Source of the DNA: an uncultured Anaerolineae bacterium
GTDB lineage: Bacteria; Chloroflexota; Anaerolineae; Anaerolineales; Villigracilaceae
Assembly: GCA_903854805.1 (NCBI GenBank)
Contig: CAINXK010000176.1
Coordinates: forward strand, 1-52,200
DNA: 52,200 bases
Reading direction: 5' to 3'
Below are positions 33,040-40,630 of this stretch, piece after piece. Below the pieces are notes generated by a model. It saw only the letters and a program-made list of their open reading frames with translations. It was not told the DNA's origin and searched no databases. Position 1 is the stretch's first letter; each line of letters begins with the position of its first letter. A program made the position numbers and the translations under genes.

Positions 33040-34244
33040 GCGCTTGTTGTAACCCTTTGTTGTTGACGTGATATCAGCAAAAGGCCGATGGTGCTGCAAA
33101 GCCCAATTACGAGCCCTCCGGCCCAAATGGCGCGTGGCGAGATGTTATCGTTCAGCCAACCGCCGATCATTGGTGCGCCGCTTCTCGAAATACCCCAGGC
33201 CAACCAGTAAACACTCATGTATCTTCCACGCAAATTAGCAGGCGAAATATTAGCAACGTAGGTGCTTGCTGTTGGTACTAGAGTCAATTCGCCGAAGGTC
33301 ATGATTACCATGGATAGCCAGAACCCCCAGAAGTTGCTCATCAAGGCCACACTGCCAACTCCGAGCGCATAAATAAACATACCAACCGCGGCAACCGGTA
33401 AAGGTCTATATCGGCGTGTAATTTGGCTGATAAAATATTGGACAAAAACGCACATGACAGCGTTGGTTGTTGGAATCCATCCAAATTGATTCTCGGGCAT
33501 GCCGAAATTTGTCTTGGCGTAAACTGCCAAGAGAACCCAAAGCATGCCAGGGGCGATTAAGCCGCCACCAAGGGTTAACACAAATGCAAGGTAATTGCGG
33601 TCCTTAAAAACCTGCGCGTAGCCACCGTCGGGCTTTTTTGCCAGGGTAGTGTACGCGGATTTATCCAGAGTTTCGTGCGCGAAGAATATTAAGAGCAGGC
33701 TATATGTGAGCATACCAGCTGCTGCCCCGATAAAAGCATAATTATATGAGACCGAAGCAATAAAACCGCCGATGGCAGGGCCGATCGCAAACCCGGCATT
33801 ATTCATAATGCGGTTAATGGCATAAGCATCATTTCGTTTTTCTTGGGGAATGAGATCAGCCAACATGGCATCTGCGCCCACCTGGTACAGTGGGTTTACC
33901 AAGCCAGTCAGAAACATTAGGAAAGCAAAGCCTGCGTAGGTATTGGCTTGCATCATGAAAAGGAAAATCAGCCCATTCGCAGCCAGGCTGACGACCATCA
34001 CGATTTTACGGCCAACTTTGTCGGCCAGGGTTCCGGCAATAAAAGATGAAAATAGCCCTGTGCCGGCATTGATCGTGATGAGTGTTACAACCGTGCTGAT
34101 GGGCAGCCCAAGTTTTTCGCTGGCATAGATCATCAAGAATGGTCCGATCATTCCTGCACCAGCTGTGCTGATGAAGATGCCGGATAACATTAACCAGAAT
34201 TGAGGTGGGTACTTAATGAAAAGGCTGCGGGTACGGTTGACCAT
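33036..34244 (-). CDS. MFS transporter, copy B (upstream)
   Basis: A 402-residue MFS protein, first of a tandem pair. It has GTLADKVGRKIVM after TM2 and the same NNAGFAIGPAIGG and LRGRYMSVYWLAWG segments as copy A. The two must come from a tandem duplication followed by divergence. They are likely translated together from one message, since stop and start overlap. On the minus strand, TAAAAC ends 6 nt before the ATG, so the start may be leaderless too. Confidence 0.88.
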   Translation of the reverse strand: MVNRTRSLFIKYPPQFWLMLSGIFISTAGAGMIGPFLMIYASEKLGLPISTVVTLITINAGTGLFSSFIAGTLADKVGRKIVMVVSLAANGLIFLFMMQANTYAGFAFLMFLTGLVNPLYQVGADAMLADLIPQEKRNDAYAINRIMNNAGFAIGPAIGGFIASVSYNYAFIGAAAGMLTYSLLLIFFAHETLDKSAYTTLAKKPDGGYAQVFKDRNYLAFVLTLGGGLIAPGMLWVLLAVYAKTNFGMPENQFGWIPTTNAVMCVFVQYFISQITRRYRPLPVAAVGMFIYALGVGSVALMSNFWGFWLSMVIMTFGELTLVPTASTYVANISPANLRGRYMSVYWLAWGISRSGAPMIGGWLNDNISPRAIWAGGLVIGLCSTIGLLLISRQQQRVTTSA

Positions 34245-34267
34245 GGTGCAGTTTTACCTGTAGACAA

Positions 34268-34298
34268 CATAAAGGCGGGTCCGAGACCCGCCCTTATG
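34268..34298 (-). terminator. Intrinsic terminator downstream of pnp
   Basis: On the minus strand, CATAAGGGCGGGTC pairs with GACCCGCCTTTATG over 14 bp (one G-U) with a 3-nt TCG loop, followed by TTGTCT. The pairing is continuous only on this strand, indicating that pnp is the terminated gene. Confidence 0.7.
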
Positions 34299-34324
34299 CT
34301 CGTAGTTAATTTCCTTCGGTTGAA

Positions 34325-36586
34325 TTAGCGCCGGCGATCATTACCGCCGCCACCGCGTCCACCGCGATCGCCACCTGGGCGTCCGCCGCGATCTCCGCTG
34401 GGACGACCACCACGGTCACCGCCAGGGCGAGGTCCGCTTTTTTTGGCGTCGCGTTCTTGCGCTTCTTGGAGTGTCCAACCTTCGAGCACAGCCTGACGTG
34501 AAAGCCGAATCTTGCCAGCGGGGTCAATCCCTGTAACCATGACGGTGATCTCATCGCCCATGTTGACAATGTCTTCGACTTTATTTACGCGTTCGCTATC
34601 GAGCTGTGAGATGTGAACCAGACCATCCATGCCGGGCACAATTTCGACGAAGGCGCCGAAGTCAGCAATGCGTACAACTTTGCCAGTATAGATGCGTCCG
34701 AGTTCGGCGGTCTCGCCTAATGCTTCCACACGCTGGCGGGCAATTTCTGCGCCTATGCCATCGATAGATGCAATGTAGACAGTTCCGTCTTCCTGAACAT
34801 CAATCTTAACCTTGGTCTCTTCTTGCAATGCCCGGATATTTTTACCGCCAGGTCCGATCAGCGCGCCAATCTTATCCACCGGGATTTTGACGGTGATAAT
34901 GCGAGGAGCGTGTGGTTTCAAGCTGGAACGTGGTTCAGCGATTACTTCCAACATCTTGTCCAGAATGAATAGGCGAGCTTCATGAGCCTGCCCCAGTGCT
35001 TCTTCCATCATTTCTGTGCTCAAGCCGCTGATTTTGATATCCATCTGCAGGGCAGTGATCCCATTTTTTGTTCCGGCAACTTTGAAATCCATATCGCCGA
35101 GATGGTCTTCTGTACCCTGAATATCCGTCAGGATCTTGTAACGGCCAGTGGCATCAGTAACAAGGCCCATGGCAACACCTGCTACGGGTGATTTGATCGG
35201 CACGCCGGCATCCATTAAGGCCAGGGTGGAGCCACAGACAGAGGCCATTGATGATGAGCCATTCGAGGCCAATACTTCGGAGACCAGTCTCAGAGTGTAT
35301 GGGAAAGTCTCTTGGTTGGGGATAACAGGTTCGAGCGCGCGTTCGGCCAGCGCACCGTGCCCAGTTTCGCGGCGGGATTGTCCGCGCAGGGGTTTGACTT
35401 CGCCTGTGGAGTAAGGCGGGAAATTGTAGTGATGCATGTAACGTTTTGAATCTACCGGGCTGAGGTTATCAAGTTCTTGAGCTTCACCAAGAGTTCCGAG
35501 TGTAGCCATGGTTAAGACCTGGGTCTCGCCGCGGGTGAAGAGGCCCGATCCGTGTGCGCGGGGTGAAATTTCGACTTCGCACCAAATTGGGCGGATTTCG
35601 GTGGGGGTACGTCCATCAGGGCGTTTGCCCATGCTCAGGATGCGTTCGCGTACGACAGTGCCTTCGGCATCTGCAAAGGCAGATTTGACATCTTTAACAG
35701 ATGGGTAATCCGCGGAATTGGCATTTGCGGGGACCGTGCAAATTTCTGCGACAACTTCTGTCTGGAGTGCTTCCATGCCACTGTAAAATTCGATTTTGGA
35801 GAGCGGTTTGTCAAGCAATTCGTTCATCGGGCCGCTAACGCGTGCGAATACCTGTTTGTTGATTTCATCTGCGGCATTCGAGAAGCTGGCTTCGCGTTTG
35901 GGCTTGCCAACTTCAGCTTGCATCTGGAGTTGTAAATCGATGATTGGCTGAATGGATTTGTGCCCCAAATTTAGGGCGGCTACCATGACGTCTTCGGGGA
36001 TCTCATCTGCTCCGCATTCGACCATCAGAATGGCATCGCGAGTCCCGGCCAGGCGTAAATCGAGATCGGATTTTTCAATTTCGTCAAAAGTGGGGTTGAT
36101 AACAAACTCACCATTAACACGACCAATACGCACTGCGCCAACCGGACCACCCCAAGGGATATCTGAAATCATCACAGCGGCGGAAGCGGCATTAATGGCC
36201 AGGACATCCAGTGGGTTGATTCCGTCGGCCGAGAGTGAAAACATCATGACCTGAACTTCATTACGCATGCCGTGAGCAAACAGAGGGCGCAGCGGTCGAT
36301 CGGTAAGCCGTGCAGTCAGGATGGCATCAGTGGATGGGCGTCCTTCGCGGCGGAAGAACGATCCGGGAATTTTACCGCCAGCATAAAGTCTTTCTTCATA
36401 TTCTACGGAGAGTGGGAAAAAATCAATTCCATCTCGAACGCCGCCCATGGTGGCTGCTGCAAAAACGATCGACTCGCCGAGGGCGATTGTGACAGCGCCA
36501 CCTGCCTGGTGGGCTAGTTTGCCGGTTTCAAATGTAACTGTACGTGTACCAACAGTGGCTGAATAGCGTTTTGTTTCTGGTTTCAT
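34325..36586 (-). CDS. pnp: Polynucleotide phosphorylase
   Basis: A 753-residue 3'-5' exoribonuclease. Two RNase PH cores are present, the second with [16 protein letters not shown]; a KH domain ([17 protein letters not shown], about residue 560) and an S1 domain ([15 protein letters not shown], about 630-695) follow. The C-terminal tail (about 715-753) is a low-complexity series of [12 protein letters not shown] repeats, which could bind RNA. AGGAGA precedes ATG 36586; an upstream ATG lacks a ribosome binding site. It lies downstream of rpsO, as in many bacteria. Confidence 0.96.
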   Translation of the reverse strand: MKPETKRYSATVGTRTVTFETGKLAHQAGGAVTIALGESIVFAAATMGGVRDGIDFFPLSVEYEERLYAGGKIPGSFFRREGRPSTDAILTARLTDRPLRPLFAHGMRNEVQVMMFSLSADGINPLDVLAINAASAAVMISDIPWGGPVGAVRIGRVNGEFVINPTFDEIEKSDLDLRLAGTRDAILMVECGADEIPEDVMVAALNLGHKSIQPIIDLQLQMQAEVGKPKREASFSNAADEINKQVFARVSGPMNELLDKPLSKIEFYSGMEALQTEVVAEICTVPANANSADYPSVKDVKSAFADAEGTVVRERILSMGKRPDGRTPTEIRPIWCEVEISPRAHGSGLFTRGETQVLTMATLGTLGEAQELDNLSPVDSKRYMHHYNFPPYSTGEVKPLRGQSRRETGHGALAERALEPVIPNQETFPYTLRLVSEVLASNGSSSMASVCGSTLALMDAGVPIKSPVAGVAMGLVTDATGRYKILTDIQGTEDHLGDMDFKVAGTKNGITALQMDIKISGLSTEMMEEALGQAHEARLFILDKMLEVIAEPRSSLKPHAPRIITVKIPVDKIGALIGPGGKNIRALQEETKVKIDVQEDGTVYIASIDGIGAEIARQRVEALGETAELGRIYTGKVVRIADFGAFVEIVPGMDGLVHISQLDSERVNKVEDIVNMGDEITVMVTGIDPAGKIRLSRQAVLEGWTLQEAQERDAKKSGPRPGGDRGGRPSGDRGGRPGGDRGGRGGGGNDRRR

Positions 36587-36790
36587 AAATTGTCTCCTGC
36601 GCAGCGAGAGAATTTCCCGCATCGCGATATTTTTCCCACCTGATCAGGGACTGAAGGATGGTGACAACCCGAGAGTGCTGGAACTGGCACTTTTGCGGAG
36701 TTGTAAACATCTTTCAATTCCTGACGACAGGTGCGGAATAGTTGTTAAGGGTGTTCTCTGAAAAGAGTTACACCGACCATTGAATAAGAT

Positions 36791-36820
36791 AGGGGCGACC
36801 CCAGTGTTGGGGTCGCCCCT
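36791..36820 (-). other. Hairpin between rpsO and pnp
   Basis: A perfect 13-bp stem (36791-36803 with 36808-36820, AGGGGCGACCCCA) and GTGT loop. No strong U tract follows on the minus strand, so it may be a partial terminator or a processing site, as known between these genes in other bacteria. Confidence 0.55.
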
Positions 36821-36836
36821 GCAAAACATTTCTGGG

Positions 36837-37109
36837 TTATTTGTGGCGCAGGTTTAAGCGTTCTGTGATTGCCAGGTAGCGGGCGTATTCTGTCTTGCGT
36901 AAGTACGCTAGAGTACGGCGGCGCTGTCCAACCAGCATTAGCAGACCACGGCGGCACGACTCATCGTGCTTGTTAGCGCGCAAGTGTTCGGTGAGTTGCT
37001 TGATGCGCTCGGTCATAATAGCGATCTGTACATCCGGTGAACCGGTGTCAGTATCGTGTCGGTGAAAATCAGTAATCACCTGGGTTTTCTTTTCTTTTTG
37101 TAAAGGCAT
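36837..37109 (-). CDS. rpsO: 30S ribosomal protein S15
   Basis: A 90-residue S15, which binds 16S rRNA early in assembly. [15 protein letters not shown] and [12 protein letters not shown] are characteristic, and the C-terminal [20 protein letters not shown] helix is complete. ATG 37109 has AAAGGAGAAG before it and gives the family's usual length of about 89. It is followed by pnp. Confidence 0.97.
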   Translation of the reverse strand: MPLQKEKKTQVITDFHRHDTDTGSPDVQIAIMTERIKQLTEHLRANKHDESCRRGLLMLVGQRRRTLAYLRKTEYARYLAITERLNLRHK

Positions 37110-37207
37110 GACGTAGCTTCTCCTTTCGTTCTGGATAGTGCGGTCTCCATACGTGCAGCCGAAACCACGCGCAGGACCAGTCACAGGGAATTCATTATAC
37201 CAGAAAA

Positions 37208-38017
37208 TTAGGGGTTGGAAGATTTCTGGCGGACGATGTCGAGAACTATCGGACGCAAGCTCGCGGGGAGCTGCGGCAGGATGCGCCGGATGGTGACGGT
37301 TATTTGCGGAGAACTGGCTCCGGTGATCACCTGACGTAAAAAGTAGGTTGTTTCAACCGGTGACGCGGCGTAAAGTGCGTTGACCAGATCTGCAAGGTCA
37401 TTTTGCATGATGGATGGAATACTTTTAATGACCGGACTTAATAGATTATATACAGGTGGCAGGTTTTGAAAGCCTGGGTCTTCCAGGAGTGGAATGATTG
37501 CGTGGATAGCATTTGCCCACATTTTGGAAACCGACGGGTCCAGCCAGCTGCGCATCAGTTGTAAGAATTTGGCGGGCGCTTCCTTGCGGATGCGCGCCAG
37601 GCTTGTTCTGAGAAGAGACAGGCGCAGCTGCTCATCACGGGTTCGGGTAACCCAGGCAGTGATGCGTTCAAGCAATAGTGGCGTTTCCGGATCGATGCGG
37701 CCGAGAATTGTAGCGGCTAACATGCGACTTTCGAAATAGCCATCTTTCCATAGGGCGTCGGTCATTGCCATGGCTTGTTCTGGAAAGGTGGCTGCCAGTG
37801 GGCCGAGTTCCATCTCAATCTGGCGCAGCACAGCCTGAGGCACACGGTAGGCTGGCAATACCGATACATAGGATGCCACAACACCCAGCCGCACGGTCCG
37901 ATCGGCGTAATTATCCAGGATCTGGTGCAATTCTTTGATAAACACAGCTGGCTGGTCGAATTTTTCGACCAGCACAGCTGATTGGGTTTTTAGACGTGCG
38001 ATATCTATGGCAGGCAT
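37208..38017 (-). CDS. HEAT/ARM-like helical repeat protein
   Basis: A 269-residue protein made almost wholly of helices, with repeats resembling HEAT: segments such as [20 protein letters not shown], then [18 protein letters not shown], and [19 protein letters not shown]. It may be related to the DNA alkylation repair (AlkD-like) or other HEAT scaffolds, but no catalytic residue could be assigned. No good ribosome binding site precedes ATG 38017. It lies between rpsO and proS on the same strand, so it may share their transcript. Confidence 0.6.
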   Translation of the reverse strand: MPAIDIARLKTQSAVLVEKFDQPAVFIKELHQILDNYADRTVRLGVVASYVSVLPAYRVPQAVLRQIEMELGPLAATFPEQAMAMTDALWKDGYFESRMLAATILGRIDPETPLLLERITAWVTRTRDEQLRLSLLRTSLARIRKEAPAKFLQLMRSWLDPSVSKMWANAIHAIIPLLEDPGFQNLPPVYNLLSPVIKSIPSIMQNDLADLVNALYAASPVETTYFLRQVITGASSPQITVTIRRILPQLPASLRPIVLDIVRQKSSNP

Positions 38018-38098
38018 CTGACGAGACCAGGCAATCCTGTCGAAATTTCATTGAGAGGACAATGAGCGAACAATTGCCAGACGAAGCGACGCAAGAAA

Positions 38099-39538
38099 TT
38101 AATAGGATTTGCCGAAAATAACCTTGCGTTTGGCAGGCTGTCCACAAACGATACAGTTTCCGCTGCCTTCTGGTTGGTCAACGGGCATGCAGCGGGTGGA
38201 GGCTTTGGTGGCCTCTTTGACCTTGGTTTCGCAGCTTTTACTTTCGCACCACCAGGAATAAGCCCAGCCGTTCTGGACAATGAGTGTCAATTCGGCCATG
38301 TCTTTGGGATCATGGATGTGGCTGTCTCGGAAGGCTGTCGCCTTGGCGAGCATGGCTGCCTGGATTTCGGTTAGCAAGTCGGCTACCGTCGCTGAAAGGT
38401 TAGCCTGGGGGACGAATGATTTGCCTTCCCTGCCGGGCCGGTCGCGGCGGGCCAAGGCGACGGAACCCTTCTCTATATCTTTAGGGCCGATTTCCATACG
38501 CACTGGAACACCACGCATTTCCCAATCGTTGTACTTGAATCCAGGTGTGACTTCCTCGCGGTCATCCATCTTGAGGCGAATGCCAGCAGTTTTTAACTCC
38601 GCAAAGATTCGGTCAGCGGTTTCCATGACGACACCTTTCTCGGCATCGTTGCGGTAAATGGGCACGATGACAACCTGAATAGGTGCCAGGCGGGGAGGTA
38701 GTATCAGGCCTTTGTCATCGCCATGGGTCATGATGATGGCACCAACCATGCGTGTGGAGAGTCCCCAGGAAGTTGTCCAGGCGTACTGCAACTCATTATT
38801 TTTATCGGTATATTGAATGTTGAAGGCTTTGGCAAAGTTTTGGCCGAGGAAATGCGATGTGCCCGATTGTAAGGACTTGGTGTCGCCCATCATGGCTTCG
38901 ATGGTAGTTGACATAATTGCCCCGGCAAACTTTTCGGTCTCAGATTTGACGCCTTTGATGACAGGAATAGCTGCCTCGTTGATCGCAAAATCGGCATAAA
39001 CGTCCAGCATGCGCAGGGTCTCTTCGCGGGCCTCTTCTTCGGTGGCATGTGCTGTGTGACCTTCCTGCCAGTAGAATTCGGTGGTTCGCAGGAAGAGTTT
39101 GGTGCGTAACTCCCATCGTACTACGCTGCCCCATTGGTTGATCAATATGGGCAAGTCTCGCCAGGATTTTACCCACTTGCTGTACATGTAACCGATGATG
39201 GTTTCAGAAGTTGGGCGGACAACCAGGGGTTCTTCAAGCTCTTCACCGCCGCCGATAGTTACTACGGCTAGTTCGGGAGCAAAGCCCTCGACATGTTCCT
39301 TCTCTTTTTCAAAGAAGGATTTGGGGATCAGCAAGGGAAAGGCTGCGTTGACATGCCCGGTTTCCTTGAATCGACGGTCAAGTGCGGCCTGCATGTTCTC
39401 CCAGAGGGTCCAACCATAAGGACGTACGACCATGCAGCCACGGACGGGGGAGTAATCAGCCATCTCTGCTTTTAGTACAAGCTCGTTGTACCAGTCTGAA
39501 AAATTTTCAGAGCGGGGAGTAAGTTGTTCTTCTGACAT
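38099..39538 (-). CDS. proS: Prolyl-tRNA synthetase, short archaeal/eukaryal type
   Basis: A 479-residue class II synthetase that charges tRNA-Pro. It has no editing insertion and has the C-terminal extension typical of the archaeal/eukaryal form. The motifs include RPYGWTLWENMQ, VVRPTSETIIGYMYSKW and RTTEFYWQEGHTAHAT. The C-terminal zinc-binding part has four cysteines (CESKSCE, RCMP and CIVCGQPAKRK). GAGG is 6 nt before the ATG. This form occurs in several bacterial phyla including Chloroflexota. Confidence 0.95.
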   Translation of the reverse strand: MSEEQLTPRSENFSDWYNELVLKAEMADYSPVRGCMVVRPYGWTLWENMQAALDRRFKETGHVNAAFPLLIPKSFFEKEKEHVEGFAPELAVVTIGGGEELEEPLVVRPTSETIIGYMYSKWVKSWRDLPILINQWGSVVRWELRTKLFLRTTEFYWQEGHTAHATEEEAREETLRMLDVYADFAINEAAIPVIKGVKSETEKFAGAIMSTTIEAMMGDTKSLQSGTSHFLGQNFAKAFNIQYTDKNNELQYAWTTSWGLSTRMVGAIIMTHGDDKGLILPPRLAPIQVVIVPIYRNDAEKGVVMETADRIFAELKTAGIRLKMDDREEVTPGFKYNDWEMRGVPVRMEIGPKDIEKGSVALARRDRPGREGKSFVPQANLSATVADLLTEIQAAMLAKATAFRDSHIHDPKDMAELTLIVQNGWAYSWWCESKSCETKVKEATKASTRCMPVDQPEGSGNCIVCGQPAKRKVIFGKSY

Positions 39539-39565
39539 TTTTGCCTCACGAGTGAATAAGTTGGA

Positions 39566-40102
39566 TTAGGAATTGTGATTGAGCAGCCGGGCTGCTGATT
39601 GAATATTGGGGGAGAATTGAATCAAATTACGGTGGTTCGCCACAAAGTAATCATCCAATTCTGAGTAAGCCTGATCAAACATGGCTTGCCAGCCATGCCC
39701 GACCAGGATGAGCGGCCTCCGGTGGATGGCATCCACAATCATCAGATTCCACATGAGTGCGATCTCGGTCAGGGTGCCAGGTCCGCCGGGCAGGGCAATG
39801 GCGGCCTCGCAACCGTCGATGAGACCATCCAGGCGTTGGCGCAGGGTTTCAAATTTACGTTCTTCTTTGACCCATGCATTTGCACCGCTACCGCGCCAGC
39901 GTTCAATCTCCAGGCAGGTTACGCCAATGACATGACCACCGGCTTCGTTTGCGCCTCGCGAAACGGCTTCCATCGTTCCGATGTAGCCACCAGTTAGAAC
40001 GGTGTGTCCGGTTGTTGCCAGGAGCTGGCCCAGAGCGTAGGCTTCCACGTATGCCACAGAGCCTGGTCTGGGTTGTGATCCTCCAAAGACTGTCACATTC
40101 AT
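39566..40102 (-). CDS. LOG-family protein (TIGR00730-like / putative lysine decarboxylase-like)
   Basis: A 178-residue Rossmann-like protein. GGSQP at the N-terminus, TGGYIGTMEAVSRGA and the signature PGGPGTLTE indicate the LOG/TIGR00725-TIGR00730 group. In plants, LOG enzymes release cytokinin bases from nucleotides; some bacterial members hydrolyse purine monophosphates. The older lysine-decarboxylase label is not supported by function. Its ATG overlaps the MazG-like stop by 4 nt, suggesting joint action on nucleotides. Confidence 0.85.
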   Translation of the reverse strand: MNVTVFGGSQPRPGSVAYVEAYALGQLLATTGHTVLTGGYIGTMEAVSRGANEAGGHVIGVTCLEIERWRGSGANAWVKEERKFETLRQRLDGLIDGCEAAIALPGGPGTLTEIALMWNLMIVDAIHRRPLILVGHGWQAMFDQAYSELDDYFVANHRNLIQFSPNIQSAARLLNHNS

Positions 40103-40404
40103 GCTTTATCCCATTCACGAGTTGCATTAATCTTGAGTTTATTGATAATTGCATCTTCCAGATCTATTCCTGAGACTGATGCAAGCTGCAGCAAATACAA
40201 GGCCACATCTGCCAATTCGCCTGCTAATTCATTCTTTTCTGCCGGCGCTTCGCGCCATTGAAAATGCTCCAGGATTTCTGCGGCTTCCAGCGAAAGCGAA
40301 ATTGCAAGATTGCGGGGCGTTTGCGGCCGTTTGGTGGTCGGTTCGTACCACCCTTTGGAAGTTACGAAGGCATCCATTGCCTGGGTCAGTTCACGGATAT
40401 CCAT
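40099..40404 (-). CDS. MazG-like nucleotide pyrophosphohydrolase
   Basis: A 101-residue all-alpha MazG/RS21-C6-type protein. The metal-binding pattern is visible: SLEAAEILEHFQW (E-x-x-E) followed by ELADVALYLLQLA (E-x-x-D). It is close to the dCTP pyrophosphatase group that removes abnormal deoxynucleotides. The spacing of AAGGACC to the ATG is about 9 nt. A strong minus-strand terminator lies upstream, so expression could be regulated by attenuation. It is coupled with the LOG gene. Confidence 0.88.
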   Translation of the reverse strand: MDIRELTQAMDAFVTSKGWYEPTTKRPQTPRNLAISLSLEAAEILEHFQWREAPAEKNELAGELADVALYLLQLASVSGIDLEDAIINKLKINATREWDKA

Positions 40405-40463
40405 GTTTCAGGTCCTTGCTCTGCTACTGCCTGGTTGAGATCAAAATTGTTCATTCAAAAGCA

Positions 40464-40497
40464 TAAATAAAAAACGGCTCGCCAGGTCTGGGAGCCG
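40464..40497 (-). terminator. Minus-strand intrinsic terminator upstream of the MazG-like gene
   Basis: On the minus strand, CGGCTC and GAGCCG (40492-40497, 40475-40480) close a stem with an inner CCA/TGG extension, followed by TTTTTTATTTA. No gene upstream on this strand needs it, so it probably ends a short RNA or attenuates the mazG leader. Confidence 0.75.
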
Positions 40498-40601
40498 CCA
40501 TTTCGATTCGCTTGGCAAATCGTGACGAAATGAATCTATCCAGACTGGGATGGTTTATGAACGAAGGCCGGAGACGGGATGAGTAACATGAAAATATTAT
40601 A
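40498..40601 (-). ncRNA. Candidate leader RNA or small RNA
   Basis: A perfect TATAAT on the minus strand (40596-40601) predicts a transcript from about 40589 to the terminator ending near 40464, roughly 125 nt. It can fold several hairpins (ATTTCG/CGAAAT flanking a loop; CCCAG/CTGG) before the terminator. I see no match to known classes such as T-box, 6S, SRP or SAM. It may regulate the MazG-LOG pair or act in trans. Confidence 0.35.
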
Positions 40602-40618
40602 CTACAATCTTTCTTTGC

Positions 40619-40624
40619 TATAAT
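40619..40624 (+). promoter_or_regulatory. -10 TATAAT, 6 nt before ATG
   Basis: TATAAT ends 6 nt before ATG 40631 and there is no ribosome binding site. The divergent -10 box of the minus-strand RNA is only 17 nt away, so the two promoters overlap. Confidence 0.55.
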
Positions 40625-40630
40625 GTTTGT

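Noticed and set aside
34325..34440. Repeat array or CRISPR-like repeats at the pnp end
   Set aside because: The repeated GGDRGGRP codons are a coding Arg-Gly tail, with no spacers.
34325..36586. Long open frames on the plus strand inside pnp
   Set aside because: They are shadows of a clear conserved gene and have no family features or ribosome binding sites.
40464..40601. T-box, SRP RNA or 6S RNA
   Set aside because: The conserved T-box bulge and SRP loop sequences are not there, and the unit is too short for 6S RNA.
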